Source of the DNA: Neisseria zoodegmatis
Lineage (GTDB): Bacteria > Pseudomonadota > Gammaproteobacteria > Burkholderiales > Neisseriaceae
Reading direction: 5' to 3'
NCBI RefSeq assembly: GCF_900187305.1
Contig: NZ_LT906434.1
Coordinates: forward strand, 2,488,523 to 2,552,522
DNA: 64,000 bases
Positions 44,280 through 52,865 of this stretch are shown here, piece after piece. Position numbers and translations under genes: made by a program. The notes beneath the pieces were generated by a model. That model saw only the letters and a list, made by a program, of their open reading frames with translations, had not been told where the DNA came from and searched no databases. The stretch's first letter is position 1. Each line of letters opens with the position of its first letter.

Positions 44280-46268
44280 ATGACACAATCAAACCCTTAC
44301 GAGCCATCTATACATAATTTTCTTTATATTCAACGACCTATTGTCGAAGAAAATACTGTATTTTTTGAATGGAACCTTGATTACGATGAGCAAAAATCAG
44401 TAAACAATATATATATTGATTATTGCGATTTGGATATTTCATTGGTTCCATTGCAAGTCCACTATAATACAATTATCGGATTACTTTTAAACAAGTTAAG
44501 AAGCTCTGCTATTCCCACTATCGTAGTAACCCAAGATACCATACTAGAAGATATTGCTAAATTTTGGGTGTCTTACCACAACCTGAAAAATGTTTATTTT
44601 TCCAATACTGAAAATGCTTTTTTAAGCAAATATCATATTTCTTCTTCGGAAGGTTCTGTCGGTATCTTATATGGCGGAGGGAAAGATTCTTATTGTGCTC
44701 TTGATATTTTGAGTAAAAATACCAAAATCAAACAAGTCAATTTAATCTCATTCGTTATCCCTGATACACATGTAAATATTCAGCAGTTGGAAGAACGCAG
44801 GGATAATTTGATTCTTAGCCCCATATCCAATCAATACAATATTAATGTTTTTAAAATAAAAACCAATGCCCGTGCTGTTATTAAAGGCTACCATTTAGAA
44901 TTGTATTTTGCACCTCTTGGCGTATTGGCTTGGTTAAATTTATTTGAATACATTACGTTTAGCTATGAATACTGTCATTACTTTGTTCCTTTGAGCAAAG
45001 GTATGGGATTCGGTTTTGAACGCTCTCAGGTAGCCCACATTCAGAATATCAGCAACTTCTATTCATACCTGTTTTCACACCAGCCAGTAACCATCTTTAA
45101 TGCCAACCAGCATCTATCCGAGCTTTCCGGTTTTGGCTATTTGTCAAAAAATAATGCCGATTTTTATAAAACGCTCGTAATGTGTGAGTCTACTGTTGAT
45201 GTCAACCAAAAATGGTGCTGCTCCTGTACCAAATGTGCAGAATTTGTTTTATTTTCGGAGTTTTATAATTTAGGACAATCCGATATTGATATAAATTGGT
45301 TTTTCAGTGAATCTTCATGGATAAACAAAGTCATTGACGAATTAAAACAATCGGAGAAAAAAGGTCCTTTCTTCAAAGGATTAACTTTTACACTTCATTT
45401 TGATTCATTCAAATTTGTGATTACCAAATTGAAAGACAGAGGCTTTGCTTTCCAAAACCGCAAAGCACAAAACAACTTTGATTTATTGGTTGAGCATTAT
45501 TACGATAGGAGTATTCGCTCTGAAGATTGCTTTTATACCGACATATTAAATCAGGTTTATCCACCAAGCCTAAAGCAAGAAACATTTGCCCTGCTTAAGG
45601 CTGTATTGCCTGATTCGTTGGCTCCCAACAAAAAATCTTCAGGAATGGGCACACTTAGCTTTAACGCTGATTTACAGCCGGAAATTTACCAAGGCAACGT
45701 TAAAATTTCATCGGCTGATTTTTATACCGCATTAACGAATAAAAACCGGTTTCCCAAGCTCAATAACGACCCGTTGAATGCTTATATACAAAATTATAAA
45801 GTTAAAACTTTAGGTACTTTAGCTAAAGCCAATTTATCCGTTGACGTTCATGCTTCTTACTGCGATGTGTGGATTGATAAAAACCCTCCAATGAAAGACG
45901 AAGGATATGAAATATCATTAACAATACCGGTAGCCAAATCATTTAATTACTGTAGATTCAGGATAGAAATACCCCATCTAAGTGCCGAATTGGATAGCAG
46001 GTTTTCTTTTTCTGTAACTGTAAACGGTAAAACCAAGCCGGTTTCTTTGGCTGAACATAGAAATGTAATTTGCCAATTTGCGATAGAGAATGCCGGCAAA
46101 ACAAACGGCTTTATTTCCATTCAGTTTTCAGTACAGGCAGTGCGGAATTTAGAGCCGTGGAGATGGGGTGCTGCGAGCAGGATAATATTGAGTGATATAA
46201 AGTTATATGAAACCCAAATATTATTAGATTATGAACATGATAAATTTATTTGTAACTTAAACTCATAA
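44280..46268 (+). CDS. PP-loop-type protein of unknown function in the capsule locus
   Basis: Not assigned to a known function. The 662-aa protein has the PP-loop-like motif YGGGKDS (Y131, G132-S137), which in related proteins binds ATP and adenylates a substrate. A cysteine cluster WCCSCTKC (C313, C314, C316, C319) follows at the place where PP-loop enzymes such as MurL-type epimerases carry Cys-rich motifs. Residues from about 457 onward form a beta-rich, carbohydrate-binding-like domain. The gene is AT-rich and lies between two transferases, so it probably activates or modifies a capsule precursor. ATP-dependent epimerisation, amidation or thiolation are all possible. Confidence 0.6.
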   Translation: MTQSNPYEPSIHNFLYIQRPIVEENTVFFEWNLDYDEQKSVNNIYIDYCDLDISLVPLQVHYNTIIGLLLNKLRSSAIPTIVVTQDTILEDIAKFWVSYHNLKNVYFSNTENAFLSKYHISSSEGSVGILYGGGKDSYCALDILSKNTKIKQVNLISFVIPDTHVNIQQLEERRDNLILSPISNQYNINVFKIKTNARAVIKGYHLELYFAPLGVLAWLNLFEYITFSYEYCHYFVPLSKGMGFGFERSQVAHIQNISNFYSYLFSHQPVTIFNANQHLSELSGFGYLSKNNADFYKTLVMCESTVDVNQKWCCSCTKCAEFVLFSEFYNLGQSDIDINWFFSESSWINKVIDELKQSEKKGPFFKGLTFTLHFDSFKFVITKLKDRGFAFQNRKAQNNFDLLVEHYYDRSIRSEDCFYTDILNQVYPPSLKQETFALLKAVLPDSLAPNKKSSGMGTLSFNADLQPEIYQGNVKISSADFYTALTNKNRFPKLNNDPLNAYIQNYKVKTLGTLAKANLSVDVHASYCDVWIDKNPPMKDEGYEISLTIPVAKSFNYCRFRIEIPHLSAELDSRFSFSVTVNGKTKPVSLAEHRNVICQFAIENAGKTNGFISIQFSVQAVRNLEPWRWGAASRIILSDIKLYETQILLDYEHDKFICNLNS

Positions 46269-46272
46269 ATTA

Positions 46273-47253
46273 ATGAAAATATATTTAATTAGTGATGGAT
46301 TAACTCAAAAATCCTTATCACTAGAACAAACTGAAATCAGCTTTAATTGGTTTTATCTTAACCATCTCAAACAATCGTTTTTATTGGTTGAATCCGCTTG
46401 GCTCGGCTATAAAAATCGGTGGAAATACAAAATCGCATCATATCCTGACGATCCCAACCGTACTAACAAAAAGTTAGTGCAGTTAGTTCAGACGGCCAAA
46501 GACAAGGGGATCCCAACTGTTTTTTGGAATAAAGAAGACTCGATTCATTTTGACCGCTTTATTGATTCTGCCAAACATTTCGACCATATTTTTACCGTAG
46601 ATCAAAATTGCGTAGAACGATATAGAGCAGTTGTGCCATCAGAAACTACGGTTGATGTAGCCATGTTCCCTGTTCAACCTCGAATCCATAATTATCAAGG
46701 GTTTAATTTTAAGTATATGACCGCCAATTTTATTGGCAGCTACAGCAAACATATCCATAATAAGCGCAGGGAGCGGCAAGAATTATTGTTTAGAGCAGCT
46801 GCCAAAGCAGGTCTGCCAGTAACGATTTTTGATCGAAATTCTGATAGAAAATCAGATAATTACCGCTACCCAGAAGAAGAATTCAGTTTAACGGTACGCC
46901 CTGCCGTAGATTATATGCAAACTGCCGATATCTACAGGCAATTTGCCGTATCGCTTAATGTGAATACGATTGAAGATTCTCCAACTATGTTTTCCCGTCG
47001 TGTGGTAGAAGTGTTGGCTTGTGGTGGTATTTTAGTTTCGACACCAAGTTTGGCGATGGATAGGTTATTTAAAGATTACTGCCATATTGTTCACTCTGAA
47101 GATGAGGCAGTAGCTTTATTTGAGCGTTTAAAACATGGCCCGTCCAAACAAGATTTAGAAATGGCTAAGGCTGGTGCAGATTTTGTGTTGAATCATTTTA
47201 CATGGCAAAAATTTTTGGAAAAAATCGAAGCAGTGATTGCTTCTAAAAAATAA
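46273..47253 (+). CDS. CgeB-type glycosyltransferase
   Basis: A 326-aa stand-alone transferase related to the central module of the 970-aa protein: both share an ESxW segment (near residue 40 here), VFWNKEDS (83-90) and SRRVVEVLACGG (241-252). It probably adds one sugar of the repeat. It starts 4 bp after the PP-loop gene stop, so they form one operon. An uptake sequence lies in its coding region (46487-46496). Confidence 0.82.
   Translation: MKIYLISDGLTQKSLSLEQTEISFNWFYLNHLKQSFLLVESAWLGYKNRWKYKIASYPDDPNRTNKKLVQLVQTAKDKGIPTVFWNKEDSIHFDRFIDSAKHFDHIFTVDQNCVERYRAVVPSETTVDVAMFPVQPRIHNYQGFNFKYMTANFIGSYSKHIHNKRRERQELLFRAAAKAGLPVTIFDRNSDRKSDNYRYPEEEFSLTVRPAVDYMQTADIYRQFAVSLNVNTIEDSPTMFSRRVVEVLACGGILVSTPSLAMDRLFKDYCHIVHSEDEAVALFERLKHGPSKQDLEMAKAGADFVLNHFTWQKFLEKIEAVIASKK
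46487..46496 (-). repeat. uptake sequence inside the CgeB-type gene
   Basis: TTCAGACGGC encoding Gln-Thr-Ala in the CgeB-type transferase, the first after the 8.6-kb desert. Confidence 0.8.
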
Positions 47254-47254
47254 T

Positions 47255-49288
47255 ATGATGCTCTCCAGCTTAGGTTTATATCTACAACATAAGCATTTGC
47301 GTGCTTTTTTGCCCTCTAATATTCGATGCAATAATTATTTTGTGTTGTGGGGAAAAAAACATCCCAAACGCAAGTTTGTTGCTCAACATTTATTTAAACT
47401 GCCCACTGTTTATTTAGAAGACGGCTTTCTACGCTCAATCGGCCTAGGCGTAACAGGCTGCCCGCCGCTTGCTTTGGTTGTTGACGATTTAGGTATTTAC
47501 TACGACACCACCCGCACGTCGCGTTTGGAGCAGTTGGTTTTGGCTGCGGACAGCATGCCGTCTGAAATCATTGAAGATGCTAGAAAAGCAATCGGCCTTA
47601 TCGTTGCAAACAAACTTTCCAAATACAACCATGCACCAATCTTTTCAGACGGCCTCTCTGTCCAAAGGCCGTCTGAAAAAGAAGTTGTGTTGGTTATCGA
47701 CCAAACTTTCGGCGATATGGCGGTGCAATACGGAGGCGCGGATACAGATACTTTTAAGCGCATGTTTCAGACGGCCTTATCTGAAAATCCCGATGCGGAA
47801 ATCTGGGTTAAAACCCATCCTGATGTATTGAGCGGTAAAAAACGCGGCTACCTTACCGATCTCTCCACCCATGCGGAAAATGTACGTTTGGTAGCAGAAA
47901 ACATCAATCCGATTTCCCTTTTGGAGCAAGCAGACAAAGTTTATTGCGTTACTTCTCAAATGGGATTTGAAGCCCTGCTGCTGGGCAAGCCCGTAGTAAC
48001 TTTCGGGCTACCGTGGTATGCAGGCTGGGGCGTTTCTGACGACCGCCATTCCGGTGTAGCCGGTTTAACCGCACAAAAACGTCGCGCCCCCCGCTCGCTG
48101 TTGCAGCTTTTCGCTGCCGCCTATCTGCAATACAGCCGCTACATCAACCCGAACACAGGTAAAACAGGAACGATATTCGATGTTATCGACCATCTTTCCT
48201 CTGCCCGCCGCTTAAATGAAAAGCTGCGCGGCAATCTTTACTGCGTCGGCATGTCTTTGTGGAAACAGGCAGTGATCAAGCCGTTTTTCAACGTACCCTC
48301 TTGCCGCCTGCACTTCGTTTCGTCCTTCAAAAAACTGGAAAAATCTGTATTGCCACCTGATGCACGGCTTTTGGTTTGGGGAAACGGCAGTCAGGAATCG
48401 GCTGATTTTGTGCAAAAACACAATCTGTCCGTACTGCGAATGGAAGACGGTTTCATACGTTCGGTGGGATTAGGCTCCAATCTGGTGCCGCCGCTCTCGC
48501 TCGTTATCGACGATCAAGGCATTTACTTCAACGCAGAACAGCCTTCCCGCTTGGAACACATTTTGCAGAGCCGCGAATTTACCGCACAGGATTTTCAGAC
48601 GGCCTCTTATTTGCAGCAAGCACTTACCGAAGCGGAAATCAGCAAATACAACGTCGGCAACGGCACGCTCGATATTCCGGAGACCGACCGTAAAGTACTG
48701 CTGGTGCCCGGTCAGGTAGAAGACGATGCTTCCATCCGCCACGGTTCGCCTGAAATCCGCACTAATTTGGGTTTATTGAAAAAAGTGCGCGAGCTGAATC
48801 CCGATGCCTACATCATCTACAAACCCCACCCTGATGTTGTGAGCGGCAACCGCGTCGGCGCAATTCCGCCGGAAGAAACATCACGCTATGCCGACCAAAC
48901 CGTTACCGAGTGCGACATCCTCACTTGCCTGAAGCATGCGGATGAAGTGCATACCATGACTTCACTGTCCGGATTTGAAGCTTTATTGCGCGGTAAAACC
49001 GTACATTGCTACGGCCTGCCGTTTTATGCCGGCTGGGGATTGACTCAAGATTATCTGCACCTGCCGCGCCGCACTCGAAAATTAGCGTTATGGGAACTGG
49101 TAGCTGGCACCTTGATTCATTACGCCTGCTATGTCCACCCTGAATCAAAGCACCCAACAAACGCCATCACAGCCATTGATATTCTGTGTGAACAAAAAGC
49201 AAAATTACAACACACCGATTTATTTTCCAAACACTTTATTGGCAAGCAATGGGGGAAATTCAAACAAATTTGTTTACTACTAAAATAG
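47255..49288 (+). CDS. kpsC: capsule polysaccharide Kdo transferase KpsC/LipA
   Basis: Cytoplasmic beta-Kdo transferase that helps build the poly-Kdo linker between phosphatidylglycerol and group 2 capsules. From the ATG two bases after the upstream stop it is 677 aa with two homologous halves, each with an EDGFLRSIGLG-like motif (residues about 55 and 394) and a PFYAGWGL-like motif. Five uptake sequences lie in the coding region. A TTG start upstream (47237) is less likely. The meningococcal names are lipA and ctrE. Confidence 0.95.
   Translation: MMLSSLGLYLQHKHLRAFLPSNIRCNNYFVLWGKKHPKRKFVAQHLFKLPTVYLEDGFLRSIGLGVTGCPPLALVVDDLGIYYDTTRTSRLEQLVLAADSMPSEIIEDARKAIGLIVANKLSKYNHAPIFSDGLSVQRPSEKEVVLVIDQTFGDMAVQYGGADTDTFKRMFQTALSENPDAEIWVKTHPDVLSGKKRGYLTDLSTHAENVRLVAENINPISLLEQADKVYCVTSQMGFEALLLGKPVVTFGLPWYAGWGVSDDRHSGVAGLTAQKRRAPRSLLQLFAAAYLQYSRYINPNTGKTGTIFDVIDHLSSARRLNEKLRGNLYCVGMSLWKQAVIKPFFNVPSCRLHFVSSFKKLEKSVLPPDARLLVWGNGSQESADFVQKHNLSVLRMEDGFIRSVGLGSNLVPPLSLVIDDQGIYFNAEQPSRLEHILQSREFTAQDFQTASYLQQALTEAEISKYNVGNGTLDIPETDRKVLLVPGQVEDDASIRHGSPEIRTNLGLLKKVRELNPDAYIIYKPHPDVVSGNRVGAIPPEETSRYADQTVTECDILTCLKHADEVHTMTSLSGFEALLRGKTVHCYGLPFYAGWGLTQDYLHLPRRTRKLALWELVAGTLIHYACYVHPESKHPTNAITAIDILCEQKAKLQHTDLFSKHFIGKQWGKFKQICLLLK
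47557..47775. repeat. cluster of four in-frame uptake sequences in kpsC
   Basis: Copies at 47557-47566 (+), 47644-47653 (-), 47668-47677 (+) and 47766-47775 (-). The middle two face each other with a 14-nt gap. They encode PSE, SDG, PSE and QTA and lie in linkers of the first KpsC half. A fifth is at 48594-48603. Confidence 0.85.
48594..48603 (-). repeat. fifth in-frame uptake sequence in kpsC
   Basis: TTCAGACGGC encoding Gln-Thr-Ala in the second half of kpsC, at a position comparable to that of 47766-47775 in the first half. Confidence 0.8.
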
Positions 49289-49339
49289 AACAAGTGTTAT
49301 AGTTATAACTATTTTATAAAAAATAATTGAATTATTATC

Positions 49340-50752
49340 ATGGGAATCGTGCACACCAAAAGCAATTTGGAAAATTTGATTTTCCAAAATCAACGCATCC
49401 TGCTATTGCAAGGCCCTATCGGGTCTTTCTTTAAAAGTTTCGGCGATTGGCTGCGTTTGAACCATCAAAAAACCGTGTTTAAGCTTAATTTTAACTACGG
49501 AGATGAAGTTTATTACCCTCTAAGCACCGGCGATACTTTCGCCTACCGAGATACTTATCAAGCTTTCCCTGATTTTTTAACCCAATTCATCACCGAAAAT
49601 GAAATCGACGCCATCGTGTGCTTTGGCGATACCCGTCCTTATCATATCGTCGCTAAACAAGTGGTCGAAAAGCTTGGATTAAGCTTTTGGGCATTTGAAG
49701 AAGGGTATTTCCGCCCCGCTTACGTTACTTTAGAACAAGATGGCGTTAATGCTTTTTCGCCCATTCCACGTGAAGCTTCTTTTTTCACGGAACAATTCTC
49801 TACCCTCAAACAACAAAACTATCAAGATCCTCCTGCAATCAAAGGTGGTTTTGTGCCTATGGCCAAATGTGCCATCCGTTACTATTGGGCAAAGAACAGC
49901 AAACACAAACGATATCCCCACTACATCCACCACCGTTGCAGCAGTATCCCGAATTATATCCGTTCGTGGGCGATTTCCGGCGTAAAACGTGCGGCCTATA
50001 TGTTTAAAGACCGCAAATTCAGTCAAGAAATTCAAAGCGGCAAGTACGGCAAATTTTATATTCTGCCGCTGCAAGTATTTAACGACAGCCAAGTTCGCAT
50101 ACACAGCGACTTTTCTTCGGTTCAAAATTTTTTACTGCATGTATTGGCTTCCTTCGCCACGCATGCACCTGACGGCATCAACCTGATTGTCAAACACCAT
50201 CCTATGGACAGAGGGTTTACTGATTACCGAAAAACCATTAATCGGTTTATCCGCCAACATCCCAAGCTAAAAGGCCGCGTTTTTTATGTGCATGATGCCC
50301 CGCTGCCCGTATTTTTGCGCCACGGCATCGGCATGGTCACGCTGAACAGCACTAGTGGTCTTTCAGCGCTAATCCACGATATGCCGGTGAAAGTGCTCGG
50401 ACGTGCAAACTACGATATTTCAGGCATCACATTTCAAGGAAGCCTGGCTGAATTTTGGAAAAAGCCGACACCGCCCGCCCCTGACCTGTTTCACGCCTAT
50501 CGGATGTACCACATCAACACTACGCAGATTAACGGCAGTTTTTACAGCACGGTTAATTTTCCTAAAATCTCCAACAGCGCCCCGCAGAATCATGCCTGTA
50601 TCGAGAAAACCATGTTGTCCAGCCCTATGCAGACACATTGTCGATTGGAGTCTTTAACCTACGCCCCTATTCATAAAGCCTCTACCCACCATTCGGAAGC
50701 CAAAAGTCTACACAGCGTTTCCATCCGCAATATTCACAACGGGCCTAAATAA
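49340..50752 (+). CDS. kpsS: capsule polysaccharide Kdo transferase KpsS/LipB
   Basis: Transfers the first beta-Kdo to lyso-phosphatidylglycerol in group 2 capsule export. The 470-aa protein has the family segments LLLQGPIGSFFKSFGDWL, CFGDTRPYHIVAKQV and FEEGYFRPAYVTLEQDG. The C-terminal 60 residues are polar and not typical of KpsS. It follows kpsC by 51 bp and ends at a terminator, so it is probably the last gene of the capsule operon. The meningococcal names are lipB and ctrF. Confidence 0.93.
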   Translation: MGIVHTKSNLENLIFQNQRILLLQGPIGSFFKSFGDWLRLNHQKTVFKLNFNYGDEVYYPLSTGDTFAYRDTYQAFPDFLTQFITENEIDAIVCFGDTRPYHIVAKQVVEKLGLSFWAFEEGYFRPAYVTLEQDGVNAFSPIPREASFFTEQFSTLKQQNYQDPPAIKGGFVPMAKCAIRYYWAKNSKHKRYPHYIHHRCSSIPNYIRSWAISGVKRAAYMFKDRKFSQEIQSGKYGKFYILPLQVFNDSQVRIHSDFSSVQNFLLHVLASFATHAPDGINLIVKHHPMDRGFTDYRKTINRFIRQHPKLKGRVFYVHDAPLPVFLRHGIGMVTLNSTSGLSALIHDMPVKVLGRANYDISGITFQGSLAEFWKKPTPPAPDLFHAYRMYHINTTQINGSFYSTVNFPKISNSAPQNHACIEKTMLSSPMQTHCRLESLTYAPIHKASTHHSEAKSLHSVSIRNIHNGPK

Positions 50753-50773
50753 CTTATATTCCATCAAGACCCA

Positions 50774-50812
50774 TTGAGGCCGTCTGAAAGCCAAGTTTTC
50801 AGACGGCCTCAA
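50774..50812 (+). terminator. uptake-sequence terminator after kpsS
   Basis: GCCGTCTGAA (50779-50788) and its inverse (50798-50807), extended by GAG and CTC, form a stem with a 9-nt loop, ending the capsule operon. Confidence 0.85.
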
Positions 50813-50854
50813 TTAGCCTAAAATAGCAGCGGTTTATTTTAGAAAGCTTTCAAC

Positions 50855-51859
50855 ATGCAATACCGCATTCCTCAAGAAAACCAAACTTCTCCCGACAATC
50901 CCCCGCCCCAAAACAACGCCGAAGGAAATTGGGAACGCAATGTGATGCGCGATGCCTTGCTGGCCTCTTACCAAGAGCAGCGGCGTACCCGTTTTTGGCG
51001 CAATATTTGGCGTGCCGTTTGGACATTAATCTTTTTATCCATCGCCGTGCATTCATGCAGCGATTCAGACAGTACCGCTCAATTCACCGCCAAATCCGGC
51101 GAACACACCGCTCTGATCACGCTCAACGGTGCTATCGGTGTCGATTATGAAGAAGATCAAGTCGGCATGCTGCGCGACAGTCTCGAAGCGGCTTACAGCA
51201 ACCCCAATGTAAAAGGCATCATCATCAGTGCCAACAGCCCCGGCGGCTCCCCTGTGGTATCCAATATTGCCTTCAACGAAATCCGTCGCTTGAAGTCAGA
51301 GCACAAAGACATTCCGCTGTATGTGGTGGCCGGAGACGTATGCGCCTCAGGCTGCTATTACATCGCCTCGGCAGCCGATAAAATTTATGCCGACCCCACC
51401 AGCGTAGTCGGCAGCATCGGCGTGATCGGCGGCGGATTCGACCTCACCGGCTTAATGGACAAACTGGGTGTTAAACGCCGTCTGAAAACCGCCGGCAGCA
51501 ACAAAGGCATGGGCGACCCCTTCACACCGGAAACGCCTGAACAAGCCAAAATTTGGGAGAACATGCTGGCCGACATCCATCAGGAATTCATCAAAGCCGT
51601 CAAACTCGGTCGAGGCAGCCGCTTGAAAGACAAAGAAAACCCCGATGTATTCAGCGGCAGAATCTACACCGGCAACGAAGCCAAGAAAATCGGCCTGATT
51701 GACGACCACGGCAGCGTTTACAGCGTATCACGCGATGTGATCAAAGCCCCGATGTTGATCGACTACACTCAGGAAGACAATTTCAGAAAACTGCTCAGCC
51801 GCAGCCTGCGTTCGGAAACCTCCGCCTTTTTGGAATCCATTGGCAACCGCATTTGGTAA
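50855..51859 (+). CDS. S49 family signal-peptide peptidase (SppA-like)
   Basis: Membrane-bound serine protease that degrades signal peptides after secretion, or a regulator of lipid-linked proteins. The 334-aa protein has one N-terminal membrane segment (residues 50-67), the S49 core GIIISANSPGGSP and the catalytic Ser in VCASGCYYIAS (S165); a Lys around residues 211-217 would be the general base. It is monocistronic, with a convergent terminator after it. Confidence 0.92.
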   Translation: MQYRIPQENQTSPDNPPPQNNAEGNWERNVMRDALLASYQEQRRTRFWRNIWRAVWTLIFLSIAVHSCSDSDSTAQFTAKSGEHTALITLNGAIGVDYEEDQVGMLRDSLEAAYSNPNVKGIIISANSPGGSPVVSNIAFNEIRRLKSEHKDIPLYVVAGDVCASGCYYIASAADKIYADPTSVVGSIGVIGGGFDLTGLMDKLGVKRRLKTAGSNKGMGDPFTPETPEQAKIWENMLADIHQEFIKAVKLGRGSRLKDKENPDVFSGRIYTGNEAKKIGLIDDHGSVYSVSRDVIKAPMLIDYTQEDNFRKLLSRSLRSETSAFLESIGNRIW

Positions 51860-51870
51860 GAGCATACAAA

Positions 51871-51902
51871 AGAGGCCGTCTGAATTTTCAGACGGCCTCT
51901 TT
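51871..51902. terminator. bidirectional uptake-sequence terminator
   Basis: GCCGTCTGAA (51875-51884) and its inverse (51887-51896), extended by AAAGAG and CTCTTTT, form a stem of about 14 bp with a 2-nt loop between the converging S49 and M48 peptidase genes. T-runs lie on both sides. Confidence 0.88.
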
Positions 51903-51939
51903 TACATATCAACAAACAGCCAATTAGACTTTACTACCA

Positions 51940-52755
51940 TTAGCGGCGGCGTTTGTTGCGCTCGTAAATAGGCATCACTTCCGGCAACATTTTGCGGATA
52001 GCTTCCATACGGTCTTTATTGGAAGGATGGGTAGAAGCCAACGTCGCCAATGCGCCATGGTTGTGACCACCTTCTTTTTCCATTTTTTCCCATACGGTAA
52101 TAGCCGCTTGCGGATTGTATCCTGCCTCGGCCATCAAACGCACACCGCCGGCATCAGCCTCTCGCTCTTGGCTGCGCGAGAAAGGCATGTTCACGCCATA
52201 TTCGCTCAACAAAGCGGAAGACAGATTCACCGTATCGCTGCTCACACCGGTTTTGGCTGCCAATACCGAGCCGCCTACGCCAACCGCAATATTGGTCAAC
52301 ACTTGCTGGCCGATCGCTTTTTTGCTGTGTTCCAATAAAGCATGCGTCATCTCGTGGCCGACTACCGCAGCGATTTCGTCGTCGTTCAATTTCAAACGCT
52401 CAACCAAACCGGTGTACATGGCCATTTTACCGCCCGGCATCGCCCAAGCATTCAATTCGTTGGAACGGATCACGCTCATTTCCCATTTAAACGGTACGCC
52501 GGTTTGGTTGGCTTTTTCCGCATGCGGTTTCAAGCGGTTAAACACGGCCTGAACGCGGCGCGCGGTTTTGGAAGACGTATCCAATGCCTTTTGGCTGCGC
52601 GCCTCATTCATTACCTGCGCATAGTTTTTAGCCGCACCTTCATTCAAGGTTGCACTGTCGTAACCGGCAAAATCCGCCACCGAAGTACAACCCGAAACCG
52701 CCAAAACCGCCGCACACAATAAAGCGCTGCCTCGTAATGCAAATTTTGATTTCAT
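51940..52755 (-). CDS. M48-family metallopeptidase lipoprotein
   Basis: Periplasmic zinc metallopeptidase of the M48 family, related to LoiP and YcaL of E. coli that help outer-membrane quality control. The 271-aa precursor has a lipobox SGC (C23), the zinc motif HEMTH (H134-H138) and the third ligand Glu in READAGGVRLM. It is transcribed opposite the S49 gene with a shared terminator. Confidence 0.92.
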   Translation of the reverse strand: MKSKFALRGSALLCAAVLAVSGCTSVADFAGYDSATLNEGAAKNYAQVMNEARSQKALDTSSKTARRVQAVFNRLKPHAEKANQTGVPFKWEMSVIRSNELNAWAMPGGKMAMYTGLVERLKLNDDEIAAVVGHEMTHALLEHSKKAIGQQVLTNIAVGVGGSVLAAKTGVSSDTVNLSSALLSEYGVNMPFSRSQEREADAGGVRLMAEAGYNPQAAITVWEKMEKEGGHNHGALATLASTHPSNKDRMEAIRKMLPEVMPIYERNKRRR

Positions 52756-52810
52756 ATCTACTCCTAAAAGTGTTGTGTTTATGTCGACTTAAAACTTATT
52801 TCAAACTTAT

Positions 52811-52853
52811 TTTCAGACGGCCTTCCTGCCAAATCAGAAAGGCCGTCTGAAAT
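52811..52853. terminator. inverse-order uptake-sequence stem after the SIMPL gene
   Basis: TTCAGACGGC (52812-52821) comes first, then GCCGTCTGAA (52842-52851), the reverse of the other pairs. Extended by CTT and AAG it forms a stem of about 13 bp with a 14-nt loop, downstream of the minus-strand SIMPL gene. Confidence 0.75.
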
Positions 52854-52865
52854 CTTTCAACCGCG

